A DNA stretch of 64,000 nucleotides from Cephalopachus bancanus (GCA_027257055.1 JAPVLO010000153.1:9300001-9364000), one strand, 5' to 3'. Positions 46,046 through 58,010 are shown, counted from the stretch's first letter. Translations and numbers: made by a program. The notes: a model not told the origin generated them from the sequence alone.

Positions 46046-46473
46046 ATTAAAATTTTAAAATTAAGGAATGTACATTTTTATAGACATAATGCTATTGCAC
46101 ACATAACAGACTATAGTAGATTATAAACGTAACCTTTTAAAACTATGTACTAGGAAACCAAAATATTTGTTTTACTTTTTTGTGATATTCATTTTATTTC
46201 AGTGGTCAGGAACTGAACTTGCAATAATACTTCCAAGACATACTTATACAACTATTTAACCAACACTCGAATCAAGGTATATTATATTTCTATCACCCTA
46301 GATATGTCCCTCGTGGCCCTTTTGTATCTCCTTTCAGCCAATCCTTCCCACTTAGAGATAATCATTTTTTAAATTTCTATCACCATATGTTTTCCCTGTC
46401 CTTGAACTTGTTTGAAACACTTTGAAAAGTGAAAGCCAAAAAATCCAGTATTATTACTATATCCCAACAAGAA

Positions 46474-46985
46474 GGTATACTATTAAGTTGATGCAGAAAT
46501 TTGTAGTATTTGTTTTTGGCATGGCAACACTACGGTGTTGGGAGTTTATCCTTTTCCATTTGGTATTTGGAGGAATAATGTTGTGCTTGTGAATATGCCT
46601 TACATTTTTGCAGATTTGAAGAAAGTTAATGGTATTTGTGGGCTAAAGAAGATGGAGTGTTAAGTGGAAAAATTAAATGCTTCTGACATATTCTTCTATT
46701 TGAATTTAATAGAGGAGTAAAGGCAATAGAGGAGGCTTGAAATATTTGTGTTGTGCAAGGGGAGAATGCGAAGGGAAAAGCACGGCAAGAAAATGGTTTT
46801 GTCATTTCAAAGAGGACCACTTTTGACCTGAATGATTCTTCATGTTCAGGAAGACCATTTGGCTTTGATGAAGACCATGCTTTAATCCACGATATTTCAC
46901 ATCAGTCGACCCAAGAATTAGCAAATATGGTAAACTGTGACCAGTCAATCATCATGTGACACTTGCATTCCAAGGGCCACTAAAA
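46474..46985 (+). mobile_element. Mariner relic, N-terminal half of transposase
   Basis: It starts with 'attaagttgatgcagaaatt', similar to mariner ends of the TTGGTGCAAAAG type. The open frame at 46753-46959 reads like the mariner helix-turn-helix region ('CSGRPFGFDEDHALIHDIS', 'TQELANMVNCDQS'). It is truncated on the right by an Alu remnant; the catalytic domain is absent. Confidence 0.7.
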
Positions 46986-46989
46986 AGTG

Positions 46990-47052
46990 CTGTGAATGTG
47001 CCACTGAACTCCAGCTGAATGACAGAGTGAGACTCTGACTCAAAAAAAAAGA
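46990..47052 (+). mobile_element. Alu right-end remnant
   Basis: Only 'ccactgaactccagctgaat' to the A tail remains, followed by (AATT)n. Confidence 0.75.
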
Positions 47053-47342
47053 AATTAATTAATTAATTAATGTATTTAGAATATTGCCTGGTATTTAGTC
47101 AGCATTCAACCAATGTTAGTCACTATCAAAGTTGCTCAAGTAACTTCTGACATGAAGGCACTCTACAACATCTTACAGTCCAATTCTTTATTAAACAGAA
47201 GAAAAATTTAAGTTATAAAAGGTTTTGTTTTATTTTAAGTGTCACAAAGCCAGATAAGTCAGAGCAGATTAGAATTCAGCTTTCCTGTAACCCAGGTCAA
47301 AGCCTTTCTCTCTATATTTTATTCGCTTTAGAATATATTCAA

Positions 47343-47626
47343 GCCGGACTTGGTGGCTCAGCCTGTAATCCCAGTGATTTGGGAGGCTGAGGTGAGTGGA
47401 TTGCCTGAGCCCGCAGGTTTGCGATCTGCCTGGGCAACTTGGCGAGACCTCATCTGTACAATAAAGTCAAAAAAAAATTAGCCGAGCGTGGTAGCACACA
47501 CCTGTAGTTCCAGCTACTTGGAAGGCTGTGGCGGAAGGATCGCTGGAGCCCAGCAGGTCAAGGCTGTGGTGACTGGGAGCGGCCACTGCACTCCAGTCTG
47601 GGTGACAGAGTGAGACTCCAACTCAA

Positions 47627-47659
<33 letters not shown>

Positions 47660-47660
47660 T
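47343..47660 (+). mobile_element. Alu with (TA)n tail
   Basis: Dimer with a 22-base A tail followed by (TA)n. TSD about 'agaatatattcaa'. Confidence 0.92.
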
Positions 47661-47744
47661 CAACAGTGAATTGAGTCAGCATCTATCATGCTCTCTGCTC
47701 AGTACTCAGTAAAAGACTAGGCCTTTCTCTTGAATATTGGGCTG

Positions 47745-47856
47745 AGGAAGAGGATGGATTGGTCTTTTTGTCTCAGTTGACATAGGTAGAAGAAAATCCA
47801 CGTATAAATGGGACCTGCACAGTTCAAACCCATGTTGTTCAAGGGTCAACTGTATT
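47745..47856 (-). mobile_element. Tigger-type MITE fragment
   Basis: 'cctgcacagttcaaacccat' and 'gttgttcaagggtcaactgt' are the reverse of a common Tigger-family end (CAGTTGACCCTTGAACAACA...). Confidence 0.7.
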
Positions 47857-47859
47857 TCC

Positions 47860-47975
47860 ATTTTACGCATGGGGAAATGTAGGCTCTGATAGGTTAACTT
47901 GCATGTCTCAGAACTCATAAGTGGGCAATGATTTGGACCCAGGTAGTGTGGTTCTGGAGCCTTTAACTTAATACC
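47860..47975 (+). mobile_element. MIR SINE
   Basis: 'ttttacgcatggggaaatgt' and 'gtgggcaatgatttggaccc' fit MIR core and 3' sequence. Confidence 0.7.
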
Positions 47976-48069
47976 ACACTATGCTTCCAGTAACTGGATG
48001 GATAAATCAATATATTGAGTGGGAAACATTTAAAATGTGGGTTTGTAGTTGGTTTTAGGAATAGGCCAT

Positions 48070-48480
48070 ATTTCAAAAGTTTCAGATTAAAGTTTTATTT
48101 GAAAATTTCCAAGCATACACAAAAGTAAGGAGTTCAGTGAACCTTATCATTCAGCTTCAATAACTATCAACATTTTGCCATACTAATTTTCTGCCTCTAC
48201 CCATTTTTATAAAAGAAAAACTATTATGAAAATGTCAGACATACCTTTATAAGTAGCCAGAATGGCATTTTATCCTTCAATACTCTAGCATGCATCTAAA
48301 AAGGGACAATTTTACAAAACCATGCCATACCTAATAAATTAACAATAATTATTGAATATTAGTTATTTAATACCAAGTCCATATTCACATTTCTTTGATT
48401 GTCTTAATGTGTCTTTTTTGTTGTTTTTCTAGTTAGAACCAAAATTAGTCCTCTCATTTTATTTGGTTGTGGTATCTCTT
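48070..48480. repeat. Old repeat related to 54930-55350 (probable L1M 3' UTR)
   Basis: The two stretches share the layout 'ttatgaaaatttccaagcat...caaaagtaa...' and later 'ctttgattgtcttaatgtgt' / 'gctatatctcttaagtctct'. I infer an old L1 3' UTR; the family is not certain. Confidence 0.45.
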
Positions 48481-49750
48481 ACATCTCTTTTACTCTAAAA
48501 TCCTTCCTTCCCTGAGGAAGGAAGATTTCAATTGTTGTGAAAGAGGGAGACTTTGCTCCTCATACACAAAAATGTGGTGATGGGACTGCAGGAGAATAAA
48601 ATAAAATCAACCCCTACTTCTTCCTATTTCTTGGTTCCCTCCCCACCCTCATATCTTATGGATGACCTTCCTTATTTCTGTAGGTCACTTTTTTATGTGA
48701 GTAATAAAGGGTTGCCAGGAAAGAGACTGGTGGATTTCCTTGCTTTTACCAGAAATAGAGGGCATATCACTACTGACGGAAATTACCATGAATAACTCTC
48801 AGCAAAACACTTCCATTGTAGTAGAGGCATGGTCTCACTGAGGAAATTGACACTTGATGGTATGTCTTTGTATACTTCTTTTGGTGCAGGAAGAGAAAAG
48901 CACAACATGGGTTGTTTGTATTGCAGGGAGGAACTCTTCGAGGTCATAAGTGGGCAATGATTTGGGTTATAGTAGACTCAATCTGGCTGATGTCCATGGG
49001 CCTGTGATTTCTGAAATGGAGTAGACATCCAGAGATCTATGACCTCTTTATTCATAGTCTGGATTAAATATGAAGATACTTTACTTATAAGTAGCTAGGG
49101 TCACAGAAATACACTGCTAAGAAAGGCCTAGAGAATAGCTTTGAAAGTATGCTTAAACTATGTTCCACAGGGCTTGATCCATGGAGGCACCCTAAGTATT
49201 CTGCAAAAGTTTGATTTGAACTTCCTAAAAAGTATGTAGTTAGTTCTTGGTTTTTGATTCTAGTACTAGTCCTTATTTTGGTTTGCTTTTACAATCTCTC
49301 TCTTGAAATGCAGTTTTAAGTAAACTTTACCAAAGACAGATAATAAATTAGCTCCATCTCTTTCATAAAATCTCTGAAGTAGTGATTCTTAAATAACCAA
49401 TTTTTGAAAAGGTGCTTCCTTCTTGTGTACCTTATTAAGATAACTTCTTGGAAGTCCATTCTCTTTGTTAGAACCTGAAGCCTGGGAAGACTCACTTTGG
49501 AGTTAGAGAATGTCTAAATAGAAGTTGGATAAATCAGGGTTTTGCTTTTTGTTTGTGGTATGTACCGTAAACATCATTGTTTCATTCGTTAAACGTAAAA
49601 CATTGTGTATTTTATATGACTATATATTTCTGTATGTGAATGTGTTTTTAAGTTTGCAAAAGGGGACATATCTAATCCAACATCAGTTACTTTGGAGGAA
49701 GCAGGAAGGGGATCAAGATTGAAGAGGTGGGCAAAGAGGAGTTTGCTATA
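48481..49750. other. Unique sequence, nothing recognised
   Basis: The frames at 48553-48795 and 49525-49722 show no domain. Confidence 0.4.
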
Positions 49751-49751
49751 C

Positions 49752-50632
49752 AAGGTCTTACAATTAAGTTCGTGAACTCATTCTAGAAAAAGGGCTACAT
49801 ACCTCATTGTTGAATATCACTATGATCATCTTCAAAGTACTCCCCTTGGGAAGCCATGCACCAATGCCAGCAACTAGTCCACCTGTTAAAGCAATTCTGG
49901 AACACTTTTTCTAGAATGGCCATCAGAGCTGTCATTGTGTTACTCCTGGTATCCTGAATGTCATCAAAATGTCTTCCTTTCAATATTTCCTTTATCTTCA
50001 GGTAAAGAAAAATGTCACTAGAGGCCAGATCAGGTGAGTTAGAGAGGGTGTTCCAATACAGTTATTTGTTTACTGGCTAAAAACTCTTTCACAGACAGTG
50101 CTGTGTGAGCCAGTGCATTGTTGTGATGCAAGTGCTCCTTCAGGACCATTTTTGCACACACCTTTTTCATACTAAGATTTTCTGTTAAGATTTCCCTAAC
50201 TGTTTCTCTATCAGTATTTACTTGGTGTGCTATGCTTCTCACAGCCAATGATTTTGACACACGATTTGACAAATTTTTGCAATGTTTTTGTTAGTTCTGC
50301 TCATTACTGGCCGTCCTTATCTCTCTTCATCAGTGATGCTTTTTGTCCTCTGAGAAAAATGTTTAACCCATTTGTACACTGTCATTTTCTTCATGGCATT
50401 ATCCCCATAAACTTGGACTAACATGTCCTTGATTTCACTTCCACTCTTGCCAAGTTTAACAAAAATTTTAATGTTTGTTCATTCCTCTAATTCAAGTTCC
50501 AACATTCTCAAAACACAGCTGTAAAACACTGATATATCAAGGTTATGAAACCTTACCGAGTTGTTTGTCCAGTGCTGCCAACATAAGCTCACGGTGGCAA
50601 GCTCACAAACTTAATTGTCAGGGTTTGCATAT
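49752..50632 (-). mobile_element. Mariner element with both terminal repeats
   Basis: The ends 'cttacaattaagttcgtgaa' (49760) and the reverse complement of 'cacaaacttaattgtcaggg' (to 50625) form inverted repeats of about 30 bases. The minus-strand interior encodes mariner transposase fragments. At 50039-50272 it reads 'NALAHTALSVKEFLASK', the conserved block around the second catalytic Asp ('HDNAPAHT' in the family; here the Asp is replaced, reading H-H-N-N-A). At about 880 bases it is shorter than an autonomous mariner. Confidence 0.8.
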
Positions 50633-51083
50633 AATGTCCTGATTTCCTTTAGAGTCGAATTATTCATTTATATTAGATGTTATTAAATATTAACTTAAAA
50701 ATAATAAATTAAGAACTTATTAGATCATATATGAACCAGAATTTTGAAGGGAGAAAAGAAATTGAGATGGTTGCCACACAATAACTTTCCCCATTTCATG
50801 CTATAATTGCCCTGACTATTCTCTCCCTTTGTGCTTCCCCTGGCTCCTTATCACAATCCTTTATTTACCTACTACTAAGTGAAAAATGTCCACTCCTTTA
50901 TACAGATGTAGTTCACTCACTCTGACCTTGGGAAGAGCTGGGAATGGAAAGCAAAGAGTCTAATCTTTGTGGTATGCAGTTTTTGGTGTGCCCATGCATG
51001 CTACCACATCATTGGCTACCTTTGAACTCCGAGAAATAACTGAGCTTTTAGTACTTAGCTGATTGTCAAATATGTGTGTGTGT

Positions 51084-51345
51084 GACTGGGAATGGTGGCC
51101 CATGCCTGTTATCCCAGCAACTTGGGAGGCCAAGACAAGAGGATCACTTGAGTCCAGAAGTTCAAGAACAGCCTGGGCAACATTGTGAGTCTCTGTCTGT
51201 ACAAAAAATAAAAATAAAAATAAATAGCCAGGCGTGGTGGCATACACCTATAGTCCTAGTGACTCAGGAGGCTGAGGAGGGAGAATTGCTTGAACCCAGG
51301 AGGTCAACGCTGTGGTGAGCCATAATTGTGACCTCAACTAAAACA
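51084..51345 (+). mobile_element. Alu, older subfamily, ending in a (GT)n tract
   Basis: An AluJ-like dimer whose right end is truncated at 'gacctcaactaaaacaagca', next to the microsatellite. Confidence 0.85.
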
Positions 51346-51350
51346 AGCAA

Positions 51351-51354
<4 letters not shown>

Positions 51355-51393
<39 letters not shown>

Positions 51394-51416
51394 CGCGCAC
51401 GCGTGCGTGCGTGTTT
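51355..51416. repeat. (GT)n with (GC)(GT) variants
   Basis: About 15 GT units followed by 'gcgtgcgcgcacgcgtgcgt', an alternating purine-pyrimidine tract of about 60 bases that could adopt Z-DNA. Confidence 0.92.
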
Positions 51417-51544
51417 CCTTGTCTAGGAGCTATGCAAGCAGTTAAATGCAGTAAAGTGGTTCGAATTCTGTAATGTAAGAGTACACAGAGGATGCAAGGA
51501 AAAGAGTAATACAAGGGGAACAGCCCCCAAAATCCTGACATTTA

Positions 51545-51935
51545 TTTATAAAAAATTGGGTATTATTGCATGTTTAAACTTCAGTCACCTTCAAAGTACC
51601 CTTCATTTGATGCAATACACCTATCAAAGACATTTTTTCTACCACTCAAAACAGTTTTTGAACTCATCAATTTTGATGCTTGTTAGTGCTTCTACCGTTT
51701 TTTGTTTCACCTCTTCCACATTGGCAAATGTTTTCCCTTTGAAGATTTTTTCATCTAGGAAACAAAATAAAGTCACTTGGGGCAAGATCAGGTGAATAGA
51801 AGATGGAGAATAGGAGTCGTGCAGTTTTTGGACAAAAACTGCTGAATACTCAGCACGATATGGGTAGGTGCACTGGTAAATTACCCATCATGAAATGGGC
51901 AAACTCATTGAAAGACTCTCCTCTCAAAAAAAAAA
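51545..51935 (-). mobile_element. Mariner-type relic, partial
   Basis: 'caaagtacccttcatttgat', 'cttggggcaagatcaggtga' and 'tcatgaaatgggcaaactca' match the order of mariner transposase segments on the minus strand (compare 'ggccagatcaggtgagttag' at 50023). No terminal repeat is clear. Confidence 0.55.
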
Positions 51936-52344
51936 AATTAACTGAAGCCAAACTCAGTCTCTCACAATAATGCTAGCTTGTACACTGATTGCAGTGGGCT
52001 CCTAGAACTTGCCTAGCAGGGAAGCCTGTACTACAAGGGACCTGCTCTTCGAAAAAAATAAATCCAGGTTTTTTGGGGTCCCTCTTTGTATAACCGTGAC
52101 TCATGTTTTGGACCCAAATGGAATTACCCTTTTTGATTATTCTCATTCATCACACTTTATGAATAAACTTTGGCAGTTTTCAGAAATTTAATCTAGTCTT
52201 CGAGGATGAAACTTTAACTTTATGGTGGCTGTTGGAAGGAATGTTCCTCATCTTATAAAGGTCATTCCCAAGGAGGAGTTTTAAAAAATAATTTAGATAT
52301 TAGAAGCATGGCTGGAATATGTTTTCATCTTGAGGGATACAGTT

Positions 52345-52500
52345 GCCAGATTTAGTAAATTAAAATATGGAGTGCTCAATTAAATTTGAATTTTTATTTT
52401 TAAGTATGCAGTACTTGGGACATATTTATACTTAAAAAACATGATTTGTTCTTTATCTGAAATTCAAAAACAGGGTGTCCTGTTTTTCATCTGGTGATCC
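52345..52500. mobile_element. Palindromic MITE-like DNA transposon
   Basis: The left half 'ccagatttagtaaattaaaa' and 'gctcaattaaatttgaattt' is mirrored by 'tctgaaattcaaaaacaggg' and 'ttttcatctgg', with a centre at 52420. This near-perfect hairpin layout is typical of small nonautonomous elements. Confidence 0.65.
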
Positions 52501-53305
52501 TCTTGAATCAGTTACTTTTATCTGATATATTTAAAATTCCAGATTCATTAATTTGTAGCCACTCTTCCTACAATCCCTTTTTCCAGTGTGCTGAGGTCCT
52601 GCAGGACTCAGAGCCAGGAGAAACGTGTGCTGTGTACAGTGCTACTGCCACTTCCCGCACATATTGACCTGAAAGAGCTTGACCCCAGGGCGATGAGAAA
52701 CAAAAGAGGAAAATCAAGGCATGAGATTCCCTGTGAAGTCTTTTTTCAGGGCTGACGTGGGATATTTTGCAGCCTCCCAGTGGCCTGGGTCAAGTGGTTT
52801 AGTGTTGAAATTCTTTTAAGTGATTGTGTTAGTTTCCTTTTCATAAACCTTATCTCTTCCTTGGAGTGTGTTTTAGTTTGCCTGGATGGAGTTGAGTATT
52901 CCCTCGACTCCCTGAGTCCTCACGTCGGACTCGGTTTCTGTGGGATTTCTTTCTTTGCTTATTTGCTTTAGGAAGAGGCTCACTGATAAAAAAAAAAAAA
53001 AAAAAAAAAGAGCAGCAGAATCCTCTGCTGCAGCTGCGCATTTGGGACCCTGCCTCCTCAAGCTTCAGGCAATTTACTTGTGATCGTGGAATGTTTAAGA
53101 TTAGAAGCACCTTAACATGATGTATTATAATGGAGCATGGGAAGGGGTCCCTTTGACCCTCCTTGCCTAGTTGTTTTTGTGTCTGTTATACTTCAAAGTT
53201 TCCCCTGAAATGGATCATTTGATTAAAGGAGTCTGCAGCAAGAAATAAATTAGAAAATCGATTCTTTATTATAGCTCTGGCCCCTTATAAATAAGGGATT
53301 TATTA
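52501..53305. other. Unique sequence with an A22 tract
   Basis: A homopolymer at 52988-53009 follows 'ggaagaggctcactgat'. I found no TSD, so retroposition is not shown. No gene is seen. Confidence 0.4.
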
Positions 53306-53310
53306 TAATG

Positions 53311-53590
53311 CCTGTAATCCCAGTACTTTGGGTGTCTGGGGCAGGAGGATTTCTTGAGCCCATAAGTTCGAGACCAGATTGGGCAACATAGTGACATCTC
53401 ATCTCTACAAAAAAATTTTTAAAAATAACCAGGAGTGGTGGCATACTCCTGTAGTCCCAGATACTTGGGAGAATGAGGAGGGAGGGTTGCTTCTGCCCAG
53501 GACTTCAAGGGTGCAGTGAGCTGTACCTGTGCCACTGTACTCCAGTCTTGGCAACAAAATGAGACCCTGACTCATTCAAAAAAAATAAAA
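53311..53590 (+). mobile_element. Alu, older subfamily
   Basis: Diverged dimer beginning at 'cctgtaatcccagtactttg', so the first bases are missing. Confidence 0.85.
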
Positions 53591-53700
53591 ATGGAATCTG
53601 AAGCTCAGCGAGGTGAAGTGACTTACCAAAGATATAGAGCAGGTTAGCAGAAATGGGAAAATAAGAGCCCAGTTTCCCCAACTTCCACATGGTGTTTTTT
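53591..53700 (+). mobile_element. MIR SINE, partial
   Basis: 'gctcagcgaggtgaagtgac' followed by 'agagcccagtttccccaact' fits MIR. Confidence 0.6.
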
Positions 53701-54929
53701 ATTCAGGGCTATGGGAGATAATGTACAAAGTCCCTAACATCATAACATGGATCTGTTAGTTAGATTTTGCGCATTTCAGGACCCAGGAAAAATCTCCTTA
53801 GCTCTCCAGCTCACATGCCTCCTTACCTGAAGAAGAAAGTTTGGGAATAGTTTTGATTTCTTCTGGGGATGGTGGGAATGTATTAAGGCTTAAAACGTAA
53901 TTACCTAGAGAGGCTAGACGGCCTTCCCATTCCACCTTAATGAGTAAATGTAGATAGGAGTTTGTTGTGTGAGAAAAATGTTTCATGAGAGAGAGTATGC
54001 GTCAACCTGGACATCTGCAACTGGAAGAATAGATGGGTTGCCTTTAGGGAAATGTATTGCATAGCAGGAGAATGTGACTATGGCATATATACATCTCAAT
54101 TTTTCTTTAGTGAGTTCTTTTGGTATTTTTATCACCTCTGAATGTGAGAGAAATGTAGAATTCTGTTTTCTCTGTTCTGTTTCATTGCTGACATGTGAGG
54201 CTACGTACAGTACTTTCTTGTGTCATGTTCTTATATTATTTGTAACCCTTTCCTTGAGGGATTCTTTGCAATTCTTTATTACATTGACCTTAAACACTCC
54301 AGACAACAGGGAATCCCTAATGGCAGTAATCATAGCCTCAAATATCTCATATGTTTTTCCTTTATGTGTAGAAAAATGTGTGTGCAGTGTCACAAGGAAC
54401 AGAATAACGAGCTGGTCAAGGACCTGGGATTTCAAACAGACCCGAACTGAAGTCTCAGCTCTAACTTTTACTAGTATGTGACTCCTGGCAAGTTATTTTT
54501 ATTTTTCTGAGCTCAGCTTCTTCAAATATGAAAGGGGTGCTTTGCATAGTGCTTGGCAAGTGGTAAGCACTCAATTGCTGCTGGTTGTGTTATTAATACT
54601 GATATTTTATAAATATTTTCCCCGTAAACATTAATTAGGTCTCTTGCATCATGATCTGGCATTGGGTTATTATTCCTATCTTTTGCTAAAGAAAATCTCT
54701 CTCTTAGTAAAAATCCTATTTATCTTGTTTTAAATTGTGATTCCTTAAGTTCTAGTTCCATTTCATTTCCTTGTTGAACTCTTCTTTCACTAACTTATGT
54801 CATGGAGCTGTTTCTTTTTTAATCTTCCAATTTATACATTCCCTGTGCCAAATTATCTAAAGAGCAGTTTCTAACATTTTTTGGATCGTATCTTTTTATT
54901 TTCATCATGAATGCTATAATTGAAAGCAT
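53701..54929. other. Unique sequence with a MIR trace
   Basis: A MIR-like stretch lies at 54480-54600 ('agtgcttggcaagtggtaag'). The frames at 54074-54481 show no domain and are not supported as genes. Confidence 0.45.
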
Positions 54930-55380
54930 ATTTTTAAAGGTTTTTTATTATGAAAAATTTAAACATACATACAAGTAGTAAAAATAGTGTAATTGGCTCT
55001 ATGTATCTATTACCCAACTTCAATTGTCAATCTTGTTTCCTCCAAATGCCCTGCTCTCCTTTTATTCTGACCAGAGTATTTTAAAGCAAATCCCCAGACA
55101 TCACATAATTTCATATGGAAATGACTCAGTATGTATGCCCAGTTGACAAAAGATTTTTTAATAACTATAGTGCCATCATAATTTCTAACAAAATTAATGA
55201 TCATTTTTTATCATTTAGTACCCAATCAATATTAAAGTTTTCTAATTGCCTCAAAAATATTTTTTAACAATTAATTTGTTTGAATCAGCATTCAAACAAA
55301 GCCTACACGTTTCATTTGGCTGCTATATCTCTTAAGTCTCTTTTAATCATTACGGTTTCTCTTTCCTAACTTTTCTAATG
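54930..55380. repeat. Old repeat, probable L1M 3' UTR
   Basis: Second copy of the family at 48070-48480. 'gcaaatccccagacatcaca' and 'tatctcttaagtctctttta' are typical. Confidence 0.5.
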
Positions 55381-55479
55381 AGTTTTCTAGAAATTCGAAA
55401 TTTAGACAGAAAAACAAACCAGACTGCATTTATTATAAAGAAGTCAATTCCTTATTTATTAAATAAGATATATAATTGT

Positions 55480-55779
55480 GCCGGGCTCGGTGGCTCAGCC
55501 TGTAATCCCGCGCCTTTGGGAGGCTGAGGTGAGTGGATTGCCTGAGCCCGCGGGTTCGAGACCCGCCTGGGCAGCGAGACCTCATCTCTGCAATAAACCA
55601 AAAAATCAGCCGGGCGTGGTAGCGTGCGCCTGTAATTCCGGCTACTCGGAAGGCTGAGGCGGAAGGATCGCCGGAGCCCAGCAGGTCGAGGCTGCGGTGG
55701 CCGGGAGCGGCCACCGCACTCCGGTCTGGGCGACAGAGTGAGACTCCAACTCAAAAAAAAAAAAAAAAAAAAAAAAAAA
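55480..55779 (+). mobile_element. Alu, young
   Basis: Very low divergence from the dominant subfamily, with A tail of about 26 and TSD 'agatatataattgt'. Confidence 0.96.
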
Positions 55780-56507
55780 GATATATAATTGTTAGTCAGA
55801 GGGTCTGGTCAGTATGAGATAACTAAAATTAACATGCTGAATTGACATTAGTTCAACCTATGGCAAAGACATTTGATATTATAGTTAACTTTTGCATCCT
55901 TATTTCAGGACATATTTCCAATTTGGCTTTTTAAAATAATAGAAATAACTTTGGAAGTTTATTTCTAACATAAAGTTAGGGCCAATTGGCATTTATTATA
56001 ATAACACAATTCTTCCTTTTAAATACCCAATGTTAAGTACCTTTCTGACCAGGAAGACTTCCTTTCTGTCTGTAGCTTCCCGACTCCCCTGACTGACGCT
56101 GATTGATGATGCTGTCCTGGTCTCTAGGTCTCAGTCCTTGCCTTTGACCTGTGCATTGGCTACCCTCAGTTCCACTGACTTTGCCTTCCCCATGAGCCTG
56201 GACAACAGAAGGGATGGGAAAAGCATCTTACTTCTCTTGGGGTTGGAAGGAGGAGAGAACTCATACAAGGTCAGTGGAGAGGGAAACCCAGGGAGGCAGA
56301 GACCAAAACCCTGACAGAGACAGGAGCCTATAGCACTAAGTGAGAGAAAAGATTGATTAAGAGGGGCATTTAGCTTTGATGGCTGTGGAAATTATGTTGT
56401 AGCAGACTGAAAGTAGAGAAGGTGTTTAATCCATTTATGAGCCCCCAAAAGACATTAATTTGAATAAAAGATGATATGTGAGTAGCTGGGTTTAAAAACA
56501 AAGAACA
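55780..56507. other. Unique sequence, nothing recognised
   Basis: A slightly GC-richer stretch at 56050-56300 has no open frame or repeat that I can name. Confidence 0.4.
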
Positions 56508-56800
56508 GCCGGGCTCGGTGGCTCAGCCTGTAATCCCGCGCCTTTGGGAGGCTGAGGTGAGTGGATTGCCTGAGCCCGCGGGTTCGAGACCCGCCTGGGC
56601 AGCGAGACCTCATCTCTACAATAAATCAAAAAATCAGCCGGGCGTGGTAGCGCACGCCTGTAATTCCGGCTACTTGGAAGGCTGAGGCGGAAGGATCGCC
56701 GGAGCCCAGCAGGTGGAGGCTGCGGTGGCCGGGAGCGGCCACTGCACTCCAGTCTGGGCGATAGAGTGAGACTCCAACTAAAAAAAAAAACCCCAAAAAA
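56508..56800 (+). mobile_element. Alu, young
   Basis: Nearly identical to the copy at 55480. TSD 'aacaaagaaca'. Confidence 0.96.
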
Positions 56801-56943
56801 CAAAAACAACAAAGAACAAAAGCAAGTTACTTTACAGTAAAACTACACAAAAATTTAAAAAACTAGTAGAATCACCTGCCAAAGCCATTGAGGGCACCTA
56901 GAAATCCCATTTAATATATCATATCCCTTTTAGTTCCCTCTAG

Positions 56944-57415
56944 CAGTGGTTGTCAACTGTGGCCAGACAATTAGAATCATGTAGGAGCTTTGTAAACTAT
57001 TGATGCTTGGTCCTCAACTCCCTGATTTAGTCTAGGTAGGGATCCAGGAGTCAGTAATTTTTTTAAAAAATAAAGATGGGTACAATTCAGGGTTAGGTGC
57101 ACAAATGTTGATAATGCAGCTACCCTTGTTGATGAGGTATGCCCCTCCCTCTCGTAGCAGTTTCCCTCCACTGCCAATCCCATCCCCTCTTCCCTGACAG
57201 TTTCCCACTACTGCCAGTTACTTTCTTATAATATTATAATTGTTCAAGGTCTGCTTATGAGTGAGAACATATGGTACTCTGTTCTTTGTTTCTGTGATAG
57301 ATCACTGAATATGATCGACTCTAAATCCATCCAAGTTGCTGCAAAGTCCAAGAGGAATCAGTAATTTTTAAAAGTTTTCTAGGTGACTCTAAATGTACCA
57401 GTATTCAAAATGAGT
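56944..57415 (+). mobile_element. MER5A-like hAT element, split by an L1
   Basis: 'cagtggttgtcaactgtggc' starts the element. It runs to 57062 and resumes at 57354 with 'aaagttttctaggtgactct'. Confidence 0.75.
57063..57353 (-). mobile_element. LINE-1 3' end, 5'-truncated
   Basis: Minus-strand L1 3' UTR and the very end of ORF2. TSD 'ggagtcagtaattttt' / 'ggaatcagtaattttt'. Confidence 0.93.
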
Positions 57416-57552
57416 TTTTATAATTCTTGTTTCTCCATTTTTCTAGTTTTCATATTGTAATTTATTGGAAAGTGCTATATAATTCCTTTTTGATCTATAA
57501 TCTATGGTTTCTGTGAGATTAATCAATTAAGTTTACTGTTTAAAAATGTTTA

Positions 57553-57828
57553 GGCCAGGCGTGGTGGCTCAGCCTGTAATCCCAGCACTTTGTGAGGCCT
57601 GAGCTCAGGAGTTTGAGACCAGCCTGGGCAACTTGTTGAGACCTTGTCTCTACAATAAAAAATTAGCTAGGCATGGTGGTGTGTGCTTGTAGTTCCAGCT
57701 ACTTGGAAGGCTGAGGCGGAAGGATCTCCTGAGCCCAGCAGGTCGAGGCTGCGGTAGCCGTGAGCATGCCACTACACTCCAGCCTGGGTGACAGAGTGAG
57801 ACTCCAACTCAAAAAAAAAAAAAAAAAA
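57553..57828 (+). mobile_element. Alu, left-arm deletion
   Basis: About 25 bases are missing from the left arm ('gaggcct gagctcaggag'). 19-base A tail. Confidence 0.92.
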
Positions 57829-57854
57829 GTCTAGGCATACATTTTTTTTTTTTA

Positions 57855-58010
57855 AAACCACACGATGTTATTGATTTTTGTGGGCTATCTTGGAACTCTG
57901 AGTATCACTTCATTAAATTGTTCCTGTGGGAAATGAATCCCATTTCAAGTTGAAAACTTTTATCCAACTGAAACTCATCTGGTTTTTAATTTGGTTCTGG
58001 TTGTAATGTT
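57855..58010 (+). repeat. Unassigned repeat, copy 1 (also 60385-60545)
   Basis: 'tgatttttgtgggctatctt' and 'tccaactgaaactcatctgg' align in order with 'taatttttgtggcttgtctt' and 'tctaactgaaaatgcagttc' at 60385-60545. Same orientation, roughly 65-70% alike by eye. Confidence 0.5.

Larger units (their letters stand above)
43928..46245 (+). mobile_element. Tigger1 DNA transposon, nearly full span
   Basis: The left end 'ggtatacctcatttacttca' (43928) and right end 'acttgcaataatacttccaa' (to about 46245) resemble the Tigger1 terminal repeats. The interior follows Tigger1 closely: 5' region, transposase gene (44296-46040) and 3' 'tagacataatgctattgcac'. It has several internal deletions and one inserted Alu monomer (45211-45343). 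This pogo-class element is a fossil in all primates. Confidence 0.92.

Noticed and set aside
52988..53009. A22 tract as a retroposon tail
   Set aside because: No TSD found on either side and no recognisable transcript before it.
54074..54481. Plus-strand frame of 135 codons in unique sequence
   Set aside because: It has no recognisable domain, an overlapping frame of similar length, and ordinary intergenic composition.
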